Assembly: GCF_001660815.1 (NCBI RefSeq)
Contig: NZ_LYMI01000007.1
Location: 1-64,000 of the forward strand
Source: Xanthomonas nasturtii
GTDB taxonomy: Bacteria; Pseudomonadota; Gammaproteobacteria; Xanthomonadales; Xanthomonadaceae
Direction: 5' to 3'
DNA: 64,000 nt
Shown here: positions 1-9,780 of the stretch, piece after piece
Position numbering within the stretch: position 1 is the first letter of the stretch
Layout of the letters: the number at the start of each line of letters is the position of its first letter
Position numbers and translations under genes: made by a program
Notes under the pieces: generated by a model
What the model was told of the DNA's origin: nothing
Seen by the model: only the letters and a program-made list of their open reading frames with translations
Database searches by the model: none

Positions 1-562
1 GTCAGCCGCTGCTGCGGCCATCGCAGGCCAACCAGGTGTGGTCGATGGACTTTGTGTTCGACCGCACCGCCGACGGCCGGGCGATCAAGTGCCTGGTGAT
101 CGTGGACGACGCCACACATGAGGCGGTGGCCATCGAGGTGGAGCGAGCGATCTGCGGACACGGCGTGACGCGTGTGCTGGATCGGCTGGCCATCAGCCGC
201 GGCTTGCCAAAGGTGATCCGCACCGACAACGGCAAGGAGTTTTGCGGCAAGGCGATGGTCGCTTGGGCGCATGCGCATGGTGTGCAGCTGCGGCTGATCC
301 AACCCGGCAAGCCAAACCAGAACGCCTATGTCGAATCGTTCAACGGCCGGCTACGCGATGAATGCCTCAACGAACACTGGTTCCCGACACTGCTGCACGC
401 ACGCACCGAGATCGAGCGCTGGCGACGCGAATACAACGAGGAGCGACCCAAGAAAGCAATTGGCGGCATGACCCCGTCCGCGTATGCCCAACAGCTGGCC
501 AACACCGATATCATCAACCCCGGACTCTAGACCCGGCCGCTACTCAGGACGGGGGGGGGGCT
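1..562 (+). mobile_element. Right part of an IS3-family insertion sequence
   Basis: The transposase stop at 528-530 is followed about 20 bases later by a run of ten G residues (551-560) and CTGAC. A G-rich stretch ending a few tens of bases after the transposase stop is what the right terminal inverted repeat of many IS3 elements looks like. The left end is off the window, so neither the inverted repeat nor a target duplication can be verified; the boundary is approximate. Confidence 0.55.
3..530 (+). CDS. IS3-family transposase OrfB, C-terminal part (gene starts before the window)
   Basis: The reading frame is open from the first bases of the window, so only the C-terminal 175 or so residues are visible. 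They contain the integrase core of IS3-family transposases: a first catalytic Asp in WSMDFVFD, a second in RTDNGKEF about 60 residues later, and the Glu in [14 protein letters not shown] about 35 residues after that. The spacing and the [11 protein letters not shown] block are typical of the OrfB product, which is normally made by frameshifting from OrfA. The family assignment is firm; the exact IS name cannot be given because the left end and OrfA lie outside the window. Confidence 0.92.
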   Translation, partial: QPLLRPSQANQVWSMDFVFDRTADGRAIKCLVIVDDATHEAVAIEVERAICGHGVTRVLDRLAISRGLPKVIRTDNGKEFCGKAMVAWAHAHGVQLRLIQPGKPNQNAYVESFNGRLRDECLNEHWFPTLLHARTEIERWRREYNEERPKKAIGGMTPSAYAQQLANTDIINPGL

Positions 563-1159
563 GACTCTTCTACTGTTGCAGTATGTACTGGGCTAAGACG
601 GCAAACGAATGCGTCGCGTTGCCGGGCGCATCTGCTCAGGAAGAAGGCGGGCTGCGCCGCACGATGCTTGAGCGTGACCGCTGGTGGCTACAGGCAAGCT
701 GGTCCAGATCCATGCCGCGCCTGATGCCGTCAAGTAGTTCTCCAAGTTCTCAGCGCTCCAGTGCTGGCCATGCCGAGTGGGCAGTCCAGGGGTCTTGGAC
801 GAGGACTTCGCGGACTTAGTCATGCCTCTGCTTCCATGCTCTTCACGCAGTGGTTCAAGGCTTCGGCCGGACGCAGCTCAGGCGCAGCGTGGGGCGAACA
901 TCAAGGCCCCGGCGCTGACAGATGGCTTTGGACTTGCGCAGCCGTACTTCATGTCGAGTGGCGTCGACCGGCTTGTACGGCTCGTAGGCTTGCAGCTGTA
1001 CAGAGACCCGGAAGCTCGAGCGAGCCCGTGCGAAGATATGTGCAGTGTTGCTCGCTCCCCAGCAGCTTGGGTATCAAACTAGTTAGTGGGTATCGCAGCG
1101 GGTATTGATGAGTGATTTCGGGCTTTGTCCCCTTTTAAAAACAAATAGATAGGCCTGAT
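563..1159. other. Gap with no recognisable gene between the IS end and trpG
   Basis: About 600 bases separate the IS end from trpG. Open frames exist on both strands but none has a plausible start context, a recognisable motif or Xanthomonas-like codon use. The last 60 bases before trpG are AT-richer and probably hold its promoter and ribosome binding site. This may be degraded sequence left by IS activity. Confidence 0.5.
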
Positions 1160-1738
1160 ATGTTGCTCATGCTCGATAACTACGACAGCTTCACCTACAA
1201 CTTGGTGCAGTACCTGCAGGCGCTGGGGGCCGAGGTCACGGTGGTGCGCAACGATGCGATGAGCGTCGATCAGGTCGCCGCGCTCAAGCCCGAGCGCATC
1301 GTGATCTCGCCTGGTCCGTGCACGCCGAACGAGGCCGGCATCTCGCTGCAGCTGATTGAACAGCTGGGGCAGACCACGCCGATCCTGGGCGTGTGTCTGG
1401 GCCATCAGAGCATCGGCCAGGTGTATGGCGGCGACGTGATCCGTGCCGGCAACATCATGCACGGCAAGACCTCGCCGATTCGCCACGAGGGCAAGGGCGT
1501 GTTCGCCGGCCTTCCGGACAGCTACGAGGCCACGCGCTATCACTCGCTGGTGGTGGACAAGACCACCTTGCCGGATGCGCTGGAAGTCACCGCCTGGACC
1601 GAAAATCCGGACGGCTCGGTGGAAGAGATCATGGGCTTGCGCCATCGCCAGTTTCCGGTGGAAGGCGTGCAGTTCCATCCCGAGTCGATCCTGACCCAGC
1701 ACGGGCATGTGCTGCTGAAAAACTTTCTGCAGCGTTGA
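1160..1738 (+). CDS. trpG: Anthranilate synthase component II (glutamine amidotransferase)
   Basis: The 192-residue product is a class I glutamine amidotransferase that supplies ammonia to TrpE for conversion of chorismate to anthranilate, the first step of tryptophan synthesis. The nucleophile Cys79 lies in GVCLGHQ, and the His173/Glu175 pair lies in FHPES. The N-terminal [15 protein letters not shown] is typical of TrpG/PabA. Lack of a fused synthase domain and the linkage to trpD and trpC favour TrpG, but such proteins often also serve aminodeoxychorismate synthase. TrpE is not in the window; an IS end lies directly upstream. Confidence 0.95.
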   Translation: MLLMLDNYDSFTYNLVQYLQALGAEVTVVRNDAMSVDQVAALKPERIVISPGPCTPNEAGISLQLIEQLGQTTPILGVCLGHQSIGQVYGGDVIRAGNIMHGKTSPIRHEGKGVFAGLPDSYEATRYHSLVVDKTTLPDALEVTAWTENPDGSVEEIMGLRHRQFPVEGVQFHPESILTQHGHVLLKNFLQR

Positions 1739-1940
1739 TCGCGATGGCCGCCATGCACGTTGCCGTCAGCGGCGCAGCTTGCATCGGCATCCACGCACCC
1801 GCGTGGCCGGGCTGTGCCAGCACGGCTGCCTACGAGACGATACGCAGCCGATCGCGGACGGCGGCGCCGACGCATGCAGCCAGCGTTTTTTTCGCCCAGC
1901 AAGGCCTGTGCGCTTCGCAGTTAACCGAGATTGCTTCCCA

Positions 1941-2573
1941 ATGAACACGTCCGACGACAGCATGCACTTCTATGAGCCAGCGCGAGGCCACGGACTGCCA
2001 CACGACCCGTTCAATGCCATCGTGGGCCCGCGCCCGATCGGCTGGATCGGTTCGCGCAGCGCCGAGGGCATCGCCAATCTGGCGCCCTACAGCTTTTTCA
2101 ACGCTTTCAACTACACCCCGCCGATCGTCGGCTTTGCCAGCATCGGCCGTAAGGACAGCCTGCGCAATATCGAGGCCACTGGCGAGTTCACCTGGAATCT
2201 GGCCACCCGTCCGCTGGCCGAAGCCATGAACGCCAGCGCGGCGGTGGTGCCATCCGATGTCGACGAATTCGATCTTGCCGGTCTGCAGATGGCGCCATCG
2301 CGTTTGATCGATGTGCCACGGGTCGCGGCAAGCCCGGTCAGTTTCGAGTGTCGCTTGAGCCAACTGCTGCAGCTGCACAGTGCAAGCGGTCACGCCATCG
2401 AGACCTGGTTGGTGCTGGGCGAGGTCGTTGGCGTGCATCTGGCCAAATCGGCGCTGCACGAGGGCATCTACGACCCGGCCGCGGTGCAGACGATTCTGCG
2501 CGCAGGCGGGCCGGCCGATTATTACGAAGTGCAGCCGCAGGCGCGCTTTCGCATGCGGCGTCCAGGCCAATGA
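1941..2573 (+). CDS. Flavin reductase-like (FMN-binding split barrel) domain protein
   Basis: The 210-residue product matches the DIM6/NTAB-type flavin reductase domain. It begins with HFYEPARGHGLPHDPFNAIVG and continues with PRPIGWIGSRS, NLAPYSFFNAFNYTPP and TGEFTWNL, which are the usual FMN-binding signatures. Members reduce flavins or bind FMN in oxidoreductases of varied substrate; no substrate can be named here. The ATG at 1941 is chosen because the family's conserved N-terminus starts shortly after; an in-frame ATG at 1971 is an alternative. It sits between trpG and trpD without an obvious role in tryptophan synthesis. Confidence 0.8.
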   Translation: MNTSDDSMHFYEPARGHGLPHDPFNAIVGPRPIGWIGSRSAEGIANLAPYSFFNAFNYTPPIVGFASIGRKDSLRNIEATGEFTWNLATRPLAEAMNASAAVVPSDVDEFDLAGLQMAPSRLIDVPRVAASPVSFECRLSQLLQLHSASGHAIETWLVLGEVVGVHLAKSALHEGIYDPAAVQTILRAGGPADYYEVQPQARFRMRRPGQ

Positions 2574-2695
2574 TCGCCGCAGATGCAGACGCTTCGCCTT
2601 GTTGCAACGCTTAGACAGCGCGCTTTCCCACACCGAGCGAGCGCGGCGCAAGCCGCCTGCGTATCCACCCATCACGTTCTGCCACGGTCGTTCCC

Positions 2696-3733
2696 ATGCC
2701 CATCACTCCGCAACAAGCCCTGCAGCGCACCATCGAACACCGCGAAATCTTCCACGACGAAATGGTCGAGTTGATGCGGCAGATCATGCGCGGCGAGGTC
2801 TCCGACATGATGGTCGCGGCCATCCTCACCGGGCTGCGGGTCAAGAAGGAAACCATCGGCGAAATCGCCGGTGCCGCCATGGTGATGCGCGAATTTTCGC
2901 GCCGCGTGGAGGTAAGTGATCGCCAGCACATGGTCGACATCGTCGGCACCGGCGGCGATGGCTCGCACACCTTCAATATTTCCACCTGCGCCATGTTCGT
3001 CGCCGCAGCTGGCGGTGCCAAGGTGGCCAAGCACGGCAATCGCAGCGTCTCGTCCAAGTCCGGCAGCGCCGACGCGCTGGAAGCATTGGGCGCAGTGATC
3101 GAGCTGCAGCCCGAGCAGGTTGCCAGCGCGTTGGCGCAGACCGGTATCGGCTTCATGTATGCACCGGTGCATCACCCGGCCATGAAGGTGGTGGCGCCGG
3201 TACGTCGCGAAATGGGCGTGCGCACCATCTTCAACATTCTCGGCCCGCTGACCAACCCGGCCGGCTCGCCGAACATCCTGATGGGCGTGTTCCACCCGGA
3301 TCTGGTCGGTATCCAGGCACGCGTGCTGCAGGAGCTCGGCGCCGAACGTGCGCTGGTGGTGTGGGGGCGCGACGGCATGGACGAGCTCTCGCTAGGCGCT
3401 GGCACGCTGGTGGGCGAATTGCGCGACGGCCAGGTGCGCGAATACGAAGTGCATCCGGAAGATTTCGGCATCGCCATGTCGGCCAGCCGCAACCTCAAGG
3501 TGGCCGATGCTGCGCAATCGCGCACGATGTTGTTGCAGGTGCTGGACAACGTGCCCGGCCCCGCCCTGGACATCGTGGCGCTCAACGCAGGTGCCGCGCT
3601 GTACGTGGCCGGTGTGGCCGAGAGCATTGCCGATGGCGTGGTGCGCGCACGTGCGGTGCTCGCCGATGGCTCTGCGCGTGCGCGGCTGGACGCCTACGTG
3701 GCCTGCACCCGCCAACTCGCCCTGCAGCCCTGA
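2696..3733 (+). CDS. trpD: Anthranilate phosphoribosyltransferase
   Basis: This 345-residue enzyme transfers the phosphoribosyl group of PRPP to anthranilate, the second step of tryptophan synthesis. The glycine-rich PRPP-binding motif [14 protein letters not shown] begins at about residue 84. It is followed by [15 protein letters not shown] and by the [12 protein letters not shown] and [11 protein letters not shown] blocks that line the active site. Length is normal for a stand-alone TrpD. It is separated from trpC by about 140 bases and is probably co-transcribed with it. Confidence 0.97.
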   Translation: MPITPQQALQRTIEHREIFHDEMVELMRQIMRGEVSDMMVAAILTGLRVKKETIGEIAGAAMVMREFSRRVEVSDRQHMVDIVGTGGDGSHTFNISTCAMFVAAAGGAKVAKHGNRSVSSKSGSADALEALGAVIELQPEQVASALAQTGIGFMYAPVHHPAMKVVAPVRREMGVRTIFNILGPLTNPAGSPNILMGVFHPDLVGIQARVLQELGAERALVVWGRDGMDELSLGAGTLVGELRDGQVREYEVHPEDFGIAMSASRNLKVADAAQSRTMLLQVLDNVPGPALDIVALNAGAALYVAGVAESIADGVVRARAVLADGSARARLDAYVACTRQLALQP

Positions 3734-3872
3734 GCGATGCCGGCTGCCGCACGCGGCGGCAATCGCCCGCCGGCATCCTCACAGTCACGCTGGCATGCTG
3801 TGCGCTGGCGTGCAGCCGCGCTCCGGTGCGGCCGTCTTGACCGATAATGCCCGCCCGCCAGGACCCGATACG

Positions 3873-4670
3873 ATGAGCGACATCCTCAACACCATACTTG
3901 CCCGCAAGGCCGACGAAGTCGCCGAGCGCAGCGCGCGCGTGCCGCTGGCCGAGTTGATCGCGCGCAGCGCGGATCTGCCGCTCACGCGCGGTTTCGCCGC
4001 CGCCATGCAGGCCAGCATCGCCGCCGGCGACCCGGCCGTGATTGCCGAAGTGAAGAAGGCCAGCCCGTCCAAGGGCGTGATCCGGCCCGACTTCCGTCCG
4101 GCCGATATCGCGGTCAGCTACGAATTCGGTGGCGCTACCTGCCTGTCGGTGCTCACCGACGTGGATTTCTTCCAGGGCGCGGACGCCTATCTGCGCCAGG
4201 CGCGCGAGGCCTGCACGCTGCCGGTGCTGCGCAAGGATTTCACCGTCGACCCGTATCAGGTCTACGAAGCGCGCGTGCTCGGTGCCGACTGCATCCTGTT
4301 GATCGTCTCGGCGCTGGACGATGCGCAGCTGGTCGATCTGTCCGGCCTGGCCATGCAGCTGGGCCTGGACGTGCTGGTGGAAGTGCATGACATCGACGAA
4401 CTCGAGCGTGCGGTGCAGGTGCCGGTGCCATTGATCGGCATCAACAACCGCAACCTGCGCACCTTCGAAGTCACCCTGCGGACCACGCTGGACATGCGTG
4501 CCGCGGTGCCGCGCGACCGGATTCTGGTCACCGAAAGCGGCATCGTCACCCATGCCGATGTGCAGCTGATGCGCGGCCAGGGTGTGAACGCGTTTCTAGT
4601 TGGCGAAACCTTCATGCGCGCGCCCGAACCCGGCGAGTCGCTGCGTCAGCTATTCTTCGCGCATGACTGA
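3873..4670 (+). CDS. trpC: Indole-3-glycerol phosphate synthase
   Basis: The 265-residue product is a stand-alone TrpC (beta/alpha barrel), closing the indole ring of carboxyphenylamino-deoxyribulose phosphate. Catalytic signatures are visible in order: [33 protein letters not shown] and VTESGI. The ATG at 3873 gives the normal N-terminus ([11 protein letters not shown]). The stop overlaps the start of the next gene by eight bases, which indicates translational coupling to the HAD phosphatase. Confidence 0.97.
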   Translation: MSDILNTILARKADEVAERSARVPLAELIARSADLPLTRGFAAAMQASIAAGDPAVIAEVKKASPSKGVIRPDFRPADIAVSYEFGGATCLSVLTDVDFFQGADAYLRQAREACTLPVLRKDFTVDPYQVYEARVLGADCILLIVSALDDAQLVDLSGLAMQLGLDVLVEVHDIDELERAVQVPVPLIGINNRNLRTFEVTLRTTLDMRAAVPRDRILVTESGIVTHADVQLMRGQGVNAFLVGETFMRAPEPGESLRQLFFAHD

Positions 4671-5379
4671 GTCGTATCCCGCACCGCGCGAAGACGCACC
4701 GCTGGTGGTCTTCGATTTCGACCACACCTTGTACGATGGTGATTCCGGCAGCCATCTGTTTGCCTGGTTGATCAAGCGCAACCCGTTGCGCCTGCTGGTT
4801 GCGCTGCTGGTCTCACCTGTTCTTGGTCCCATGGTGGCACTGCTGCCGACCCGGCGGCGTGGCGTGTCCGGCTATGTGTGGATCGCCACCTTCGGGCTGC
4901 ACCGCACGCGCGAGTTCAACCGTTTCATCGACGCATACGTGCTCAAGCATGAAGCGCAGATCCGCCAGCGCCTGTTGCCGCATGCCTTGAAGGTCTTCAC
5001 CGAACACCGCGCCGCCGGCGACCGTGTGGTGGTCGCCACCGGCGCACCGCCGGAGTTGGCGCGCGCAATTCTCGGATTCGTCGCACATCAGGATGTGCCG
5101 GTGATCGGCAGCCTGGTCGGCCCGCGCCTGGGCGCGGTCACCGCCCGGCGTCACTGCCATAACGAAGAGAAGATGCGCATGTTGCGCGAGCGCGGCTATG
5201 CCGACATCGCCATCGCCTATTCGGACAGCACCGCAGACCTGCCGCTGTTGAAGGCCGCGCGCGCGCCGGTGGTGGTCAATCCCAAGGCCAATCGCGAAGC
5301 GTTGTTTCGGCAGGTGCTGCCCGCAGGCACGCCGATTCTCAACTGGGGCTGTCGCGACCGCGGCGGCAAGGCGCTGTAA
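4663..5379 (+). CDS. HAD-IB family phosphatase, PgpC-like
   Basis: The 238-residue product carries the HAD nucleophile motif [11 protein letters not shown] (Asp18 and Asp20), a conserved Lys in [11 protein letters not shown] and the acidic motif [13 protein letters not shown] hydrophobic stretch at about residues 28-60 before the core resembles the membrane-associated cap of phosphatidylglycerophosphatase C and related HAD-IB enzymes. That substrate is an inference; phosphoserine phosphatase-like relatives cannot be excluded. The start overlaps the trpC stop by eight bases, so it is translated from the trp transcript. Confidence 0.75.
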   Translation: MTESYPAPREDAPLVVFDFDHTLYDGDSGSHLFAWLIKRNPLRLLVALLVSPVLGPMVALLPTRRRGVSGYVWIATFGLHRTREFNRFIDAYVLKHEAQIRQRLLPHALKVFTEHRAAGDRVVVATGAPPELARAILGFVAHQDVPVIGSLVGPRLGAVTARRHCHNEEKMRMLRERGYADIAIAYSDSTADLPLLKAARAPVVVNPKANREALFRQVLPAGTPILNWGCRDRGGKAL

Positions 5380-5696
5380 GACAAGCACACCCATCCAAGC
5401 CCCATTCGGTTACGCGAGACGAAACCGCTACGCGGTCTGACCCAACGTGCGGCGTTTGGCATGCCAACCAGCATGGGTGTGGCGTGGTCACAAAATCGAC
5501 GAATCGTCAGGACCGTGACGCAGTCGCGATGCGTAGCGTGCGGCGTGACCGCTCGAACGCACGCTTATGAGAGGTTTCGCGCAGTGCGTTACTGCCGGCT
5601 TGCACCTGCGCCGAACTCAGCCGCATCGCAATTGGATCAAATCGTTGCCCGGCTCGGCTTGCAGCCAGTGCACAGGGCACTGGCTGCACAGTGCCG
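5380..5696. other. Gap with an 11-bp perfect palindrome downstream of clp
   Basis: No gene is visible here. The only clear structure is a perfect inverted repeat, GCAGCCAGTGC at 5661-5671 and its complement at 5677-5687 with a 5-base loop, lying about ten bases past the clp stop. There is no U-tract on either strand, so it may be a processing or stabilising hairpin rather than a classical terminator. Confidence 0.6.
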
Positions 5697-6389
5697 TCAG
5701 CGTGTGCCGTACAGCACGACCGTCTTGCCGCGTGCATGCAGCAGGCCGTCGGCCTGCAGCTTCTTGAGCACGCGCCCGGCCATTTCGCGCGAGCAGCCGA
5801 CCAGGCGTGCCAGTTCCTGGCGCGACACGCGCAGCTGGGTGCCCTGCGGATGGCTCATCGCTTCCGGTTCCTTGGACAGGTCGTGCAGAGTGCGCACGAT
5901 GCGGTCGGTCACGTCCAGGAAGGCCAGGCGGCTGGCTTTCCTTGTGGTGTCGAGCAACCGTTTTGAAAGCTGAACGCCGATCGCGTACAGAATCTTCGGC
6001 GCGTCCGGCGACAGGCTGGTCTGGAACAGCTGCTGCAGCCGCTCGTAGCTGATCTCGGCAAGCTCGCACTGGGTGCGGGTGCGCAAGATCACCTCGCGGG
6101 TATCGGATTCGATGAACAACCCCATCTCGCCGACGAATTCCCCGCTACCGAAGTAGCCCAGCACCAACTCACGGTCGTCATCTTCCTCGGCGATGATGCT
6201 CACCGAGCCACTGATCACGTAGTAGAGGGTACCGGCCGGGTCTCCGGGCCGGAACACATCGGTTCGGGTCGGATAGCGCCTGCGGTGGCTGTGCGCCAGA
6301 AAACGCTCGATAGTGCCCGCGTCTAGCGCCAGTGAGGGGGTAGCGTTACGTACCGTCGTGGTGACAACCGTCGTGTTTCCTGGGCTCAT
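5697..6389 (-). CDS. clp: CRP-like global regulator Clp
   Basis: The 230-residue protein is the Xanthomonas CRP-like protein that controls extracellular enzymes, exopolysaccharide and virulence genes. A cyclic-nucleotide-binding fold covers about residues 25-140 and a Crp-type winged helix about 170-228 (VSRQELARLVGCSREMAG is the recognition region). Glu99 is present in SDTRE; in Xanthomonas this residue is reported to be needed for c-di-GMP binding, which releases Clp from DNA. Clp is divergent from speD, and the 137-base gap between them must hold both promoters. Confidence 0.96.
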   Translation of the reverse strand: MSPGNTTVVTTTVRNATPSLALDAGTIERFLAHSHRRRYPTRTDVFRPGDPAGTLYYVISGSVSIIAEEDDDRELVLGYFGSGEFVGEMGLFIESDTREVILRTRTQCELAEISYERLQQLFQTSLSPDAPKILYAIGVQLSKRLLDTTRKASRLAFLDVTDRIVRTLHDLSKEPEAMSHPQGTQLRVSRQELARLVGCSREMAGRVLKKLQADGLLHARGKTVVLYGTR

Positions 6390-6526
6390 GGTAGTTCCGC
6401 GTGTGATCCCTGAAGCTTAACGGCATGAGTCATGCAAGGTAAACCATTCTCAACATCGGCATTTCGTTGCTGGGACCTTTGGCTCATAATTGACTCCTTT
6501 CCCGATTTCCATAAGGACAGACCGAC

Positions 6527-7321
6527 GTGGTCAAGCCGTTGCCTCGCCTGAGGCTACAGGGGTTCAACAACCTCACCAAGGCGCTGAGCTTCAACATCTA
6601 CGACGTCTGTTATGCGCGTACCGAAGAAGAGCGTCAGCGCTACATCGAGTATATCGATGAGCAATACGACGCCGATCGTCTGACGCAGATCCTGACCGAT
6701 GTGGCCGAGATCATTGGCGCCAACATCCTCAATATCGCACGTCAGGACTACGATCCGCAGGGTGCATCGGTGACGATCCTGATTTCCGAAGAGCCGGTGA
6801 TCGACAAGAAGCAGGCCGGCAAGGAGCTCATCTCCGACGCCGTGGTAGCTCATATGGACAAGAGCCATATCACTGTGCACACATACCCGGAGACGCATCC
6901 GCAGGAAGGCATCGCGACCTTCCGCGCCGATATCGACGTCGCCACGTGCGGCGTGATTTCGCCGCTGAAGGCGCTGAACTATCTGATCGAGACGCTGGAA
7001 TCGGACATCGTGATCATGGACTACCGTGTCCGTGGCTTTACCCGCGATGTGAAGGGCAAGAAGCACTACATCGACCACAAGATCAACTCGATCCAGCACT
7101 TCCTCGCCAAGAACGTGAAGTCGCGCTACGAGATGATCGACGTCAATGTCTATCAGGAAAATATCTTCCACACGAAGATGCACCTGAAGGACTTCGACCT
7201 GGACCAGTACCTGTTCGAAGAGCGTGCCAAAAACCTCTCGTTCAAGGAGCGCATGAAGATCGAAACGCTGCTCAAGCGCGAGATCGAAGAGCTGTTCCAC
7301 GGGCGTAACCTGAGCGAGTAA
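6527..7321 (+). CDS. speD: S-adenosylmethionine decarboxylase, proenzyme
   Basis: This 264-residue enzyme of the E. coli type makes decarboxylated S-adenosylmethionine, the aminopropyl donor for spermidine. Self-cleavage is expected at Lys112-Ser113 in [13 protein letters not shown], turning the serine into the pyruvoyl cofactor. The conserved cysteine in [10 protein letters not shown] follows. The start is a GTG at 6527 preceded by AAGGA. Length is normal for the family. Confidence 0.96.
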   Translation: MVKPLPRLRLQGFNNLTKALSFNIYDVCYARTEEERQRYIEYIDEQYDADRLTQILTDVAEIIGANILNIARQDYDPQGASVTILISEEPVIDKKQAGKELISDAVVAHMDKSHITVHTYPETHPQEGIATFRADIDVATCGVISPLKALNYLIETLESDIVIMDYRVRGFTRDVKGKKHYIDHKINSIQHFLAKNVKSRYEMIDVNVYQENIFHTKMHLKDFDLDQYLFEERAKNLSFKERMKIETLLKREIEELFHGRNLSE

Positions 7322-7373
7322 TTGTCAAGAACGACCGGTTGCGCGCCTGTTCGAAGGTGCGTCAACGACTCAA

Positions 7374-7424
7374 GGCGGGACGGCCCGCCACGCGATGACC
7401 TCGCGTTCCACAGCCGACGGCGGC
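7374..7424 (+). promoter_or_regulatory. Candidate guanidine-II (mini-ykkC) riboswitch in the sugE leader
   Basis: Two perfect hairpins with identical ACGG tetraloops occur in tandem. P1 is GGCGGG-ACGG-CCCGCC at 7374-7389, and P2 is GCCG-ACGG-CGGC at 7413-7424. A 23-base linker separates them and can form its own small CGCGA/TCGCG hairpin. Two ACGR-loop hairpins a few tens of bases apart, upstream of a SugE/Gdx gene, is the defining architecture of guanidine-II riboswitches. The pattern is seen directly; ligand binding is inferred. Confidence 0.85.
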
Positions 7425-7457
7425 CCAGTGTGCAGACACTGGGTCGCTTTTTTTTTT
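7424..7457 (+). terminator. Intrinsic terminator abutting riboswitch hairpin P2
   Basis: CCCAGTGT (7424-7431) pairs perfectly with ACACTGGG (7436-7443) around a GCAG loop. Four bases later comes a run of ten T residues (7448-7457). Its first base is also the last base of riboswitch hairpin P2, so it could act as an attenuator of sugE as well as ending speD transcription. Confidence 0.85.
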
Positions 7458-7483
7458 GACCGTTTTTTGTGAGGAGTACTGCG

Positions 7484-7798
7484 ATGCCCTGGATCTATCT
7501 GTTGCTGGCCGGCCTGTTCGAGATCGGCTTTGCCATGGGACTGAAATACAGCGACGGCTTCACCCGGCTGTGGCCCACCGTGCTGACCATCGGTCTGGCC
7601 GGTATCAGCCTGTGGTTTCTGACGCAGGCGCTGAAGACCATTCCGGTCGGCACCGGCTATGCAATCTGGACCGGCATCGGCGCCCTGGGCGTGACCATTG
7701 CCGGCATCGCGCTGTTTGGCGACAGCGCATCGTGGTCGCGACTGGCGTGCATCGGTTTGATCGTGGCTGGTGTGATCGGGTTGAAGCTGGTCGGGTAG
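7484..7798 (+). CDS. sugE: Small multidrug resistance family guanidinium exporter (SugE/Gdx)
   Basis: The 104-residue protein has four hydrophobic segments and the membrane-buried Glu13 (LLLAGLFEIGFA) essential for proton-coupled export. WPTVLTIGLAGISLWFL and IPVGTGYAIWTGIG are typical of the Gdx subtype rather than of polyaromatic-cation EmrE types. It works as a dimer in the inner membrane. The ATG at 7484 is preceded by GAGGAG at 7471. The upstream guanidine-II-like leader supports guanidinium as the substrate. Confidence 0.92.
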   Translation: MPWIYLLLAGLFEIGFAMGLKYSDGFTRLWPTVLTIGLAGISLWFLTQALKTIPVGTGYAIWTGIGALGVTIAGIALFGDSASWSRLACIGLIVAGVIGLKLVG

Positions 7799-7811
7799 TC
7801 GGTCCCACTTC

Positions 7812-7980
7812 GCGGGCCCGCCCCCAACGTTCGCTTCGCAAACCTTGGGCCCCGACTCGTTGGCTTCCTATCCCCACGCCTTCGGCCGTGGCCGCACCCG
7901 CAGCGCGGGCGCAGCCCCAAAGTTTGCTTCGCAAACCTTTGGGCCCCAACTCAGTAGCTGCCTATCCCCACGCCTTTGGC
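7812..7980. repeat. Two tandem copies of a palindromic intergenic repeat
   Basis: Two copies of about 75 bases (7812-7886 and 7905-7980) share GCGGGC, a CCCCAA...TTCGCTTCGCAAACC...TTGGG hairpin core and CTATCCCCACGCC. In the second copy, CCCCAAAG and TTTGC pair with their complements around TTC (7915-7943). The unit looks like a REP-type sequence between sugE and coq7. Confidence 0.7.
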
Positions 7981-7982
7981 GC

Positions 7983-8002
7983 GCCCCCTTAACAAAGGGG
8001 GC
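7983..8002. terminator. Hairpin between convergent sugE and coq7
   Basis: GCCCCCTT at 7983-7990 pairs with AAGGGGGC at 7995-8002 around AACA. Only three T residues follow on the plus strand and none on the minus strand, so it is a weak or factor-assisted terminator at best. Confidence 0.45.
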
Positions 8003-8046
8003 TTTGCTCCAGTTGGGGTGTCGCGTTCCCGACTCCCGATTCCCGA

Positions 8047-8700
8047 CTAGAACCGGTAGGCGACTGTCTTCATCAGCTTCGAGGCCAGGGCCATCGCGCT
8101 GGGGATCGGGGCCGGGAGGGGACGGGCGCCGGCTTGTTCGGCCTGGTCGGCATGGCGGGCTTCGTCGATCTTCATCACGCGCAGGATGGCGCGGCTGCGC
8201 TGGTCGACCGCTGGCAAGGTCTCCAGATGCTCGTCCAGATGGGCTTCGACCTGGCGCTCGGTTTCGACCACGAAGCCCAGGCTCCAGTCATCGCCGCGTA
8301 GCCCGGCCAGCGCGCCGAGTGCGTAGCTGCCGGCATACCAGAGCGGGTTGAACAGGCTGGGGCGGCTGTCCAGCTCGTGCAGGCGATCGGCGCACCAGGA
8401 CAGGTGGTCGGTCTCTTCCTGCGCGGCTTCCAGCAGGTGGTGCTGGGTATGCGCGTCGCGGGCAACCGCGGCCTGGCCGAAATACAGGCCTTGCGCGCAG
8501 ACCTCGCCGACATGGTTGATGCGCATCAGGCCGGCGGCGTGGCGACGTTGCTGCGGGTCCAGTGCGACATCGGGTGTCTCGGCAGCGGGATTGGGGCGTT
8601 CGGCCGGCGGATTGCCGAACACCGTGTCCAGCGCGCGCTGGGCTTCGACCAGCAGCCGGTCGAGCGGGCTATGCAGTCGGGAAGGGGAGGTCTGGGTCAT
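8047..8700 (-). CDS. coq7: 3-demethoxyubiquinol 3-hydroxylase (Coq7)
   Basis: The 217-residue protein is a diiron hydroxylase of ubiquinone synthesis. The ligand motifs are visible: [43 protein letters not shown] and [11 protein letters not shown], giving the two ExxH pairs of the ferritin-like fold. The ATG at 8700 gives the usual [17 protein letters not shown] start; the frame stays open for 56 codons upstream but that part is not family-like. Divergent from rplM, with about 180 bases between starts. Confidence 0.95.
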   Translation of the reverse strand: MTQTSPSRLHSPLDRLLVEAQRALDTVFGNPPAERPNPAAETPDVALDPQQRRHAAGLMRINHVGEVCAQGLYFGQAAVARDAHTQHHLLEAAQEETDHLSWCADRLHELDSRPSLFNPLWYAGSYALGALAGLRGDDWSLGFVVETERQVEAHLDEHLETLPAVDQRSRAILRVMKIDEARHADQAEQAGARPLPAPIPSAMALASKLMKTVAYRF

Positions 8701-8882
8701 GCGTCGATTCTGGCCCCGCTCGACCGCGCTGCCAACCGCCGTGGCTCGGCGGCGGCTGCAACTTGCGCCGACGCCGGGCGTCCCGTACAATCCCGCCTCT
8801 TCTGTTTCGCCTTCACAACGCGTGGCAAAGTTCCAGTGGTCTTCGGCCACTGCAATCCGCCCGACCACTCAAGAGTTTTCTC

Positions 8883-9311
8883 ATGACTACGTTCACCGCC
8901 AAGTCCGAGACCGTCCAGCGCGACTGGTATCTCGTCGACGCCGCCGGCAAGACGCTCGGCCGTCTGTCCACCGAACTGGCCCGCCGCCTGCGCGGCAAGC
9001 ACAAGCCGGTTTATACCCCTCACGTCGATACCGGCGATTACCTCGTGGTGATCAATGCCGAGAAGATCGTCGTCACGGGCAACAAGCTGAAAGACAAGAA
9101 GTATCACCGCTTCACCGGCTACATCGGTAACCTGAAGACCGAGAGCCTGGAGCAGGCGCTGCAGCGCCACCCGGAGCGCGTGATCGAAATCGCCGTCAAG
9201 GGCATGCTGCCGAAGGGCCCCCTGGGCCGCACCATGTACCGCAAGCTCAAGGTCTATTCGGGTGCCGAGCATCCGCACGCCGCCCAGCAGCCGCAAGTTC
9301 TGGATATCTAA
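8883..9311 (+). CDS. rplM: 50S ribosomal protein L13
   Basis: The 142-residue product shows the full L13 sequence: [18 protein letters not shown] near the N-terminus, [19 protein letters not shown], the HRFTGY block and [19 protein letters not shown]. The start is the ATG at 8883. Only two bases separate its stop from rpsI, the usual two-gene operon. Confidence 0.99.
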
Positions 9312-9313
9312 TC

Positions 9314-9706
9314 ATGGCTATCACGCAAAACTACGGCACTGGCCGCCGCAAGTCCTCCACCGCTCGCGTGTTCCTGCGCAAGGGTACCGGCAACATCACT
9401 GTAAACGACCGTCCGCTGGACGAGTTCTTTGGTCGTGAAACTGCGCGCATGATCGTGCGTCAGCCGCTGGAACTCACCAAGAACACCGAAAGCTTCGACA
9501 TCCTGGTCACCGCCTCCGGCGGCGGCACCACCGGTCAGGCCGGTGCGATCCGTCTGGGCATCGCCCGTGCACTGGTCGAGTACGACGAAACCCTGAAGTC
9601 CGAGCTGCGCAAGGCTGGCTTCATGACCCGTGACGCCCGCGAAGTCGAGCGTAAGAAGGTCGGTCTGCACAAGGCCCGTCGCGCGACCCAGTTCTCCAAG
9701 CGCTGA
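9314..9706 (+). CDS. rpsI: 30S ribosomal protein S9
   Basis: The 130-residue protein starts with [21 protein letters not shown] and ends with the basic tail [17 protein letters not shown], which reaches into the ribosomal P site. [19 protein letters not shown] is the conserved core. It is the second gene of the rplM-rpsI operon. Confidence 0.99.
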   Translation: MAITQNYGTGRRKSSTARVFLRKGTGNITVNDRPLDEFFGRETARMIVRQPLELTKNTESFDILVTASGGGTTGQAGAIRLGIARALVEYDETLKSELRKAGFMTRDAREVERKKVGLHKARRATQFSKR

Positions 9707-9750
9707 TCCATCGCGTTTGCTGCGTCCCGGTCCGCCGGGGCGCCTGCTTC

Positions 9751-9775
9751 AAAAGCCCGGTCATGCCGGGCTTTT
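9751..9775 (+). terminator. Intrinsic terminator of rplM-rpsI
   Basis: AAAAGCCCGG at 9751-9760 pairs perfectly with CCGGGCTTTT at 9766-9775, followed by GTCGTTTT. It lies 45 bases past the rpsI stop. Confidence 0.9.
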
Positions 9776-9780
9776 GTCGT

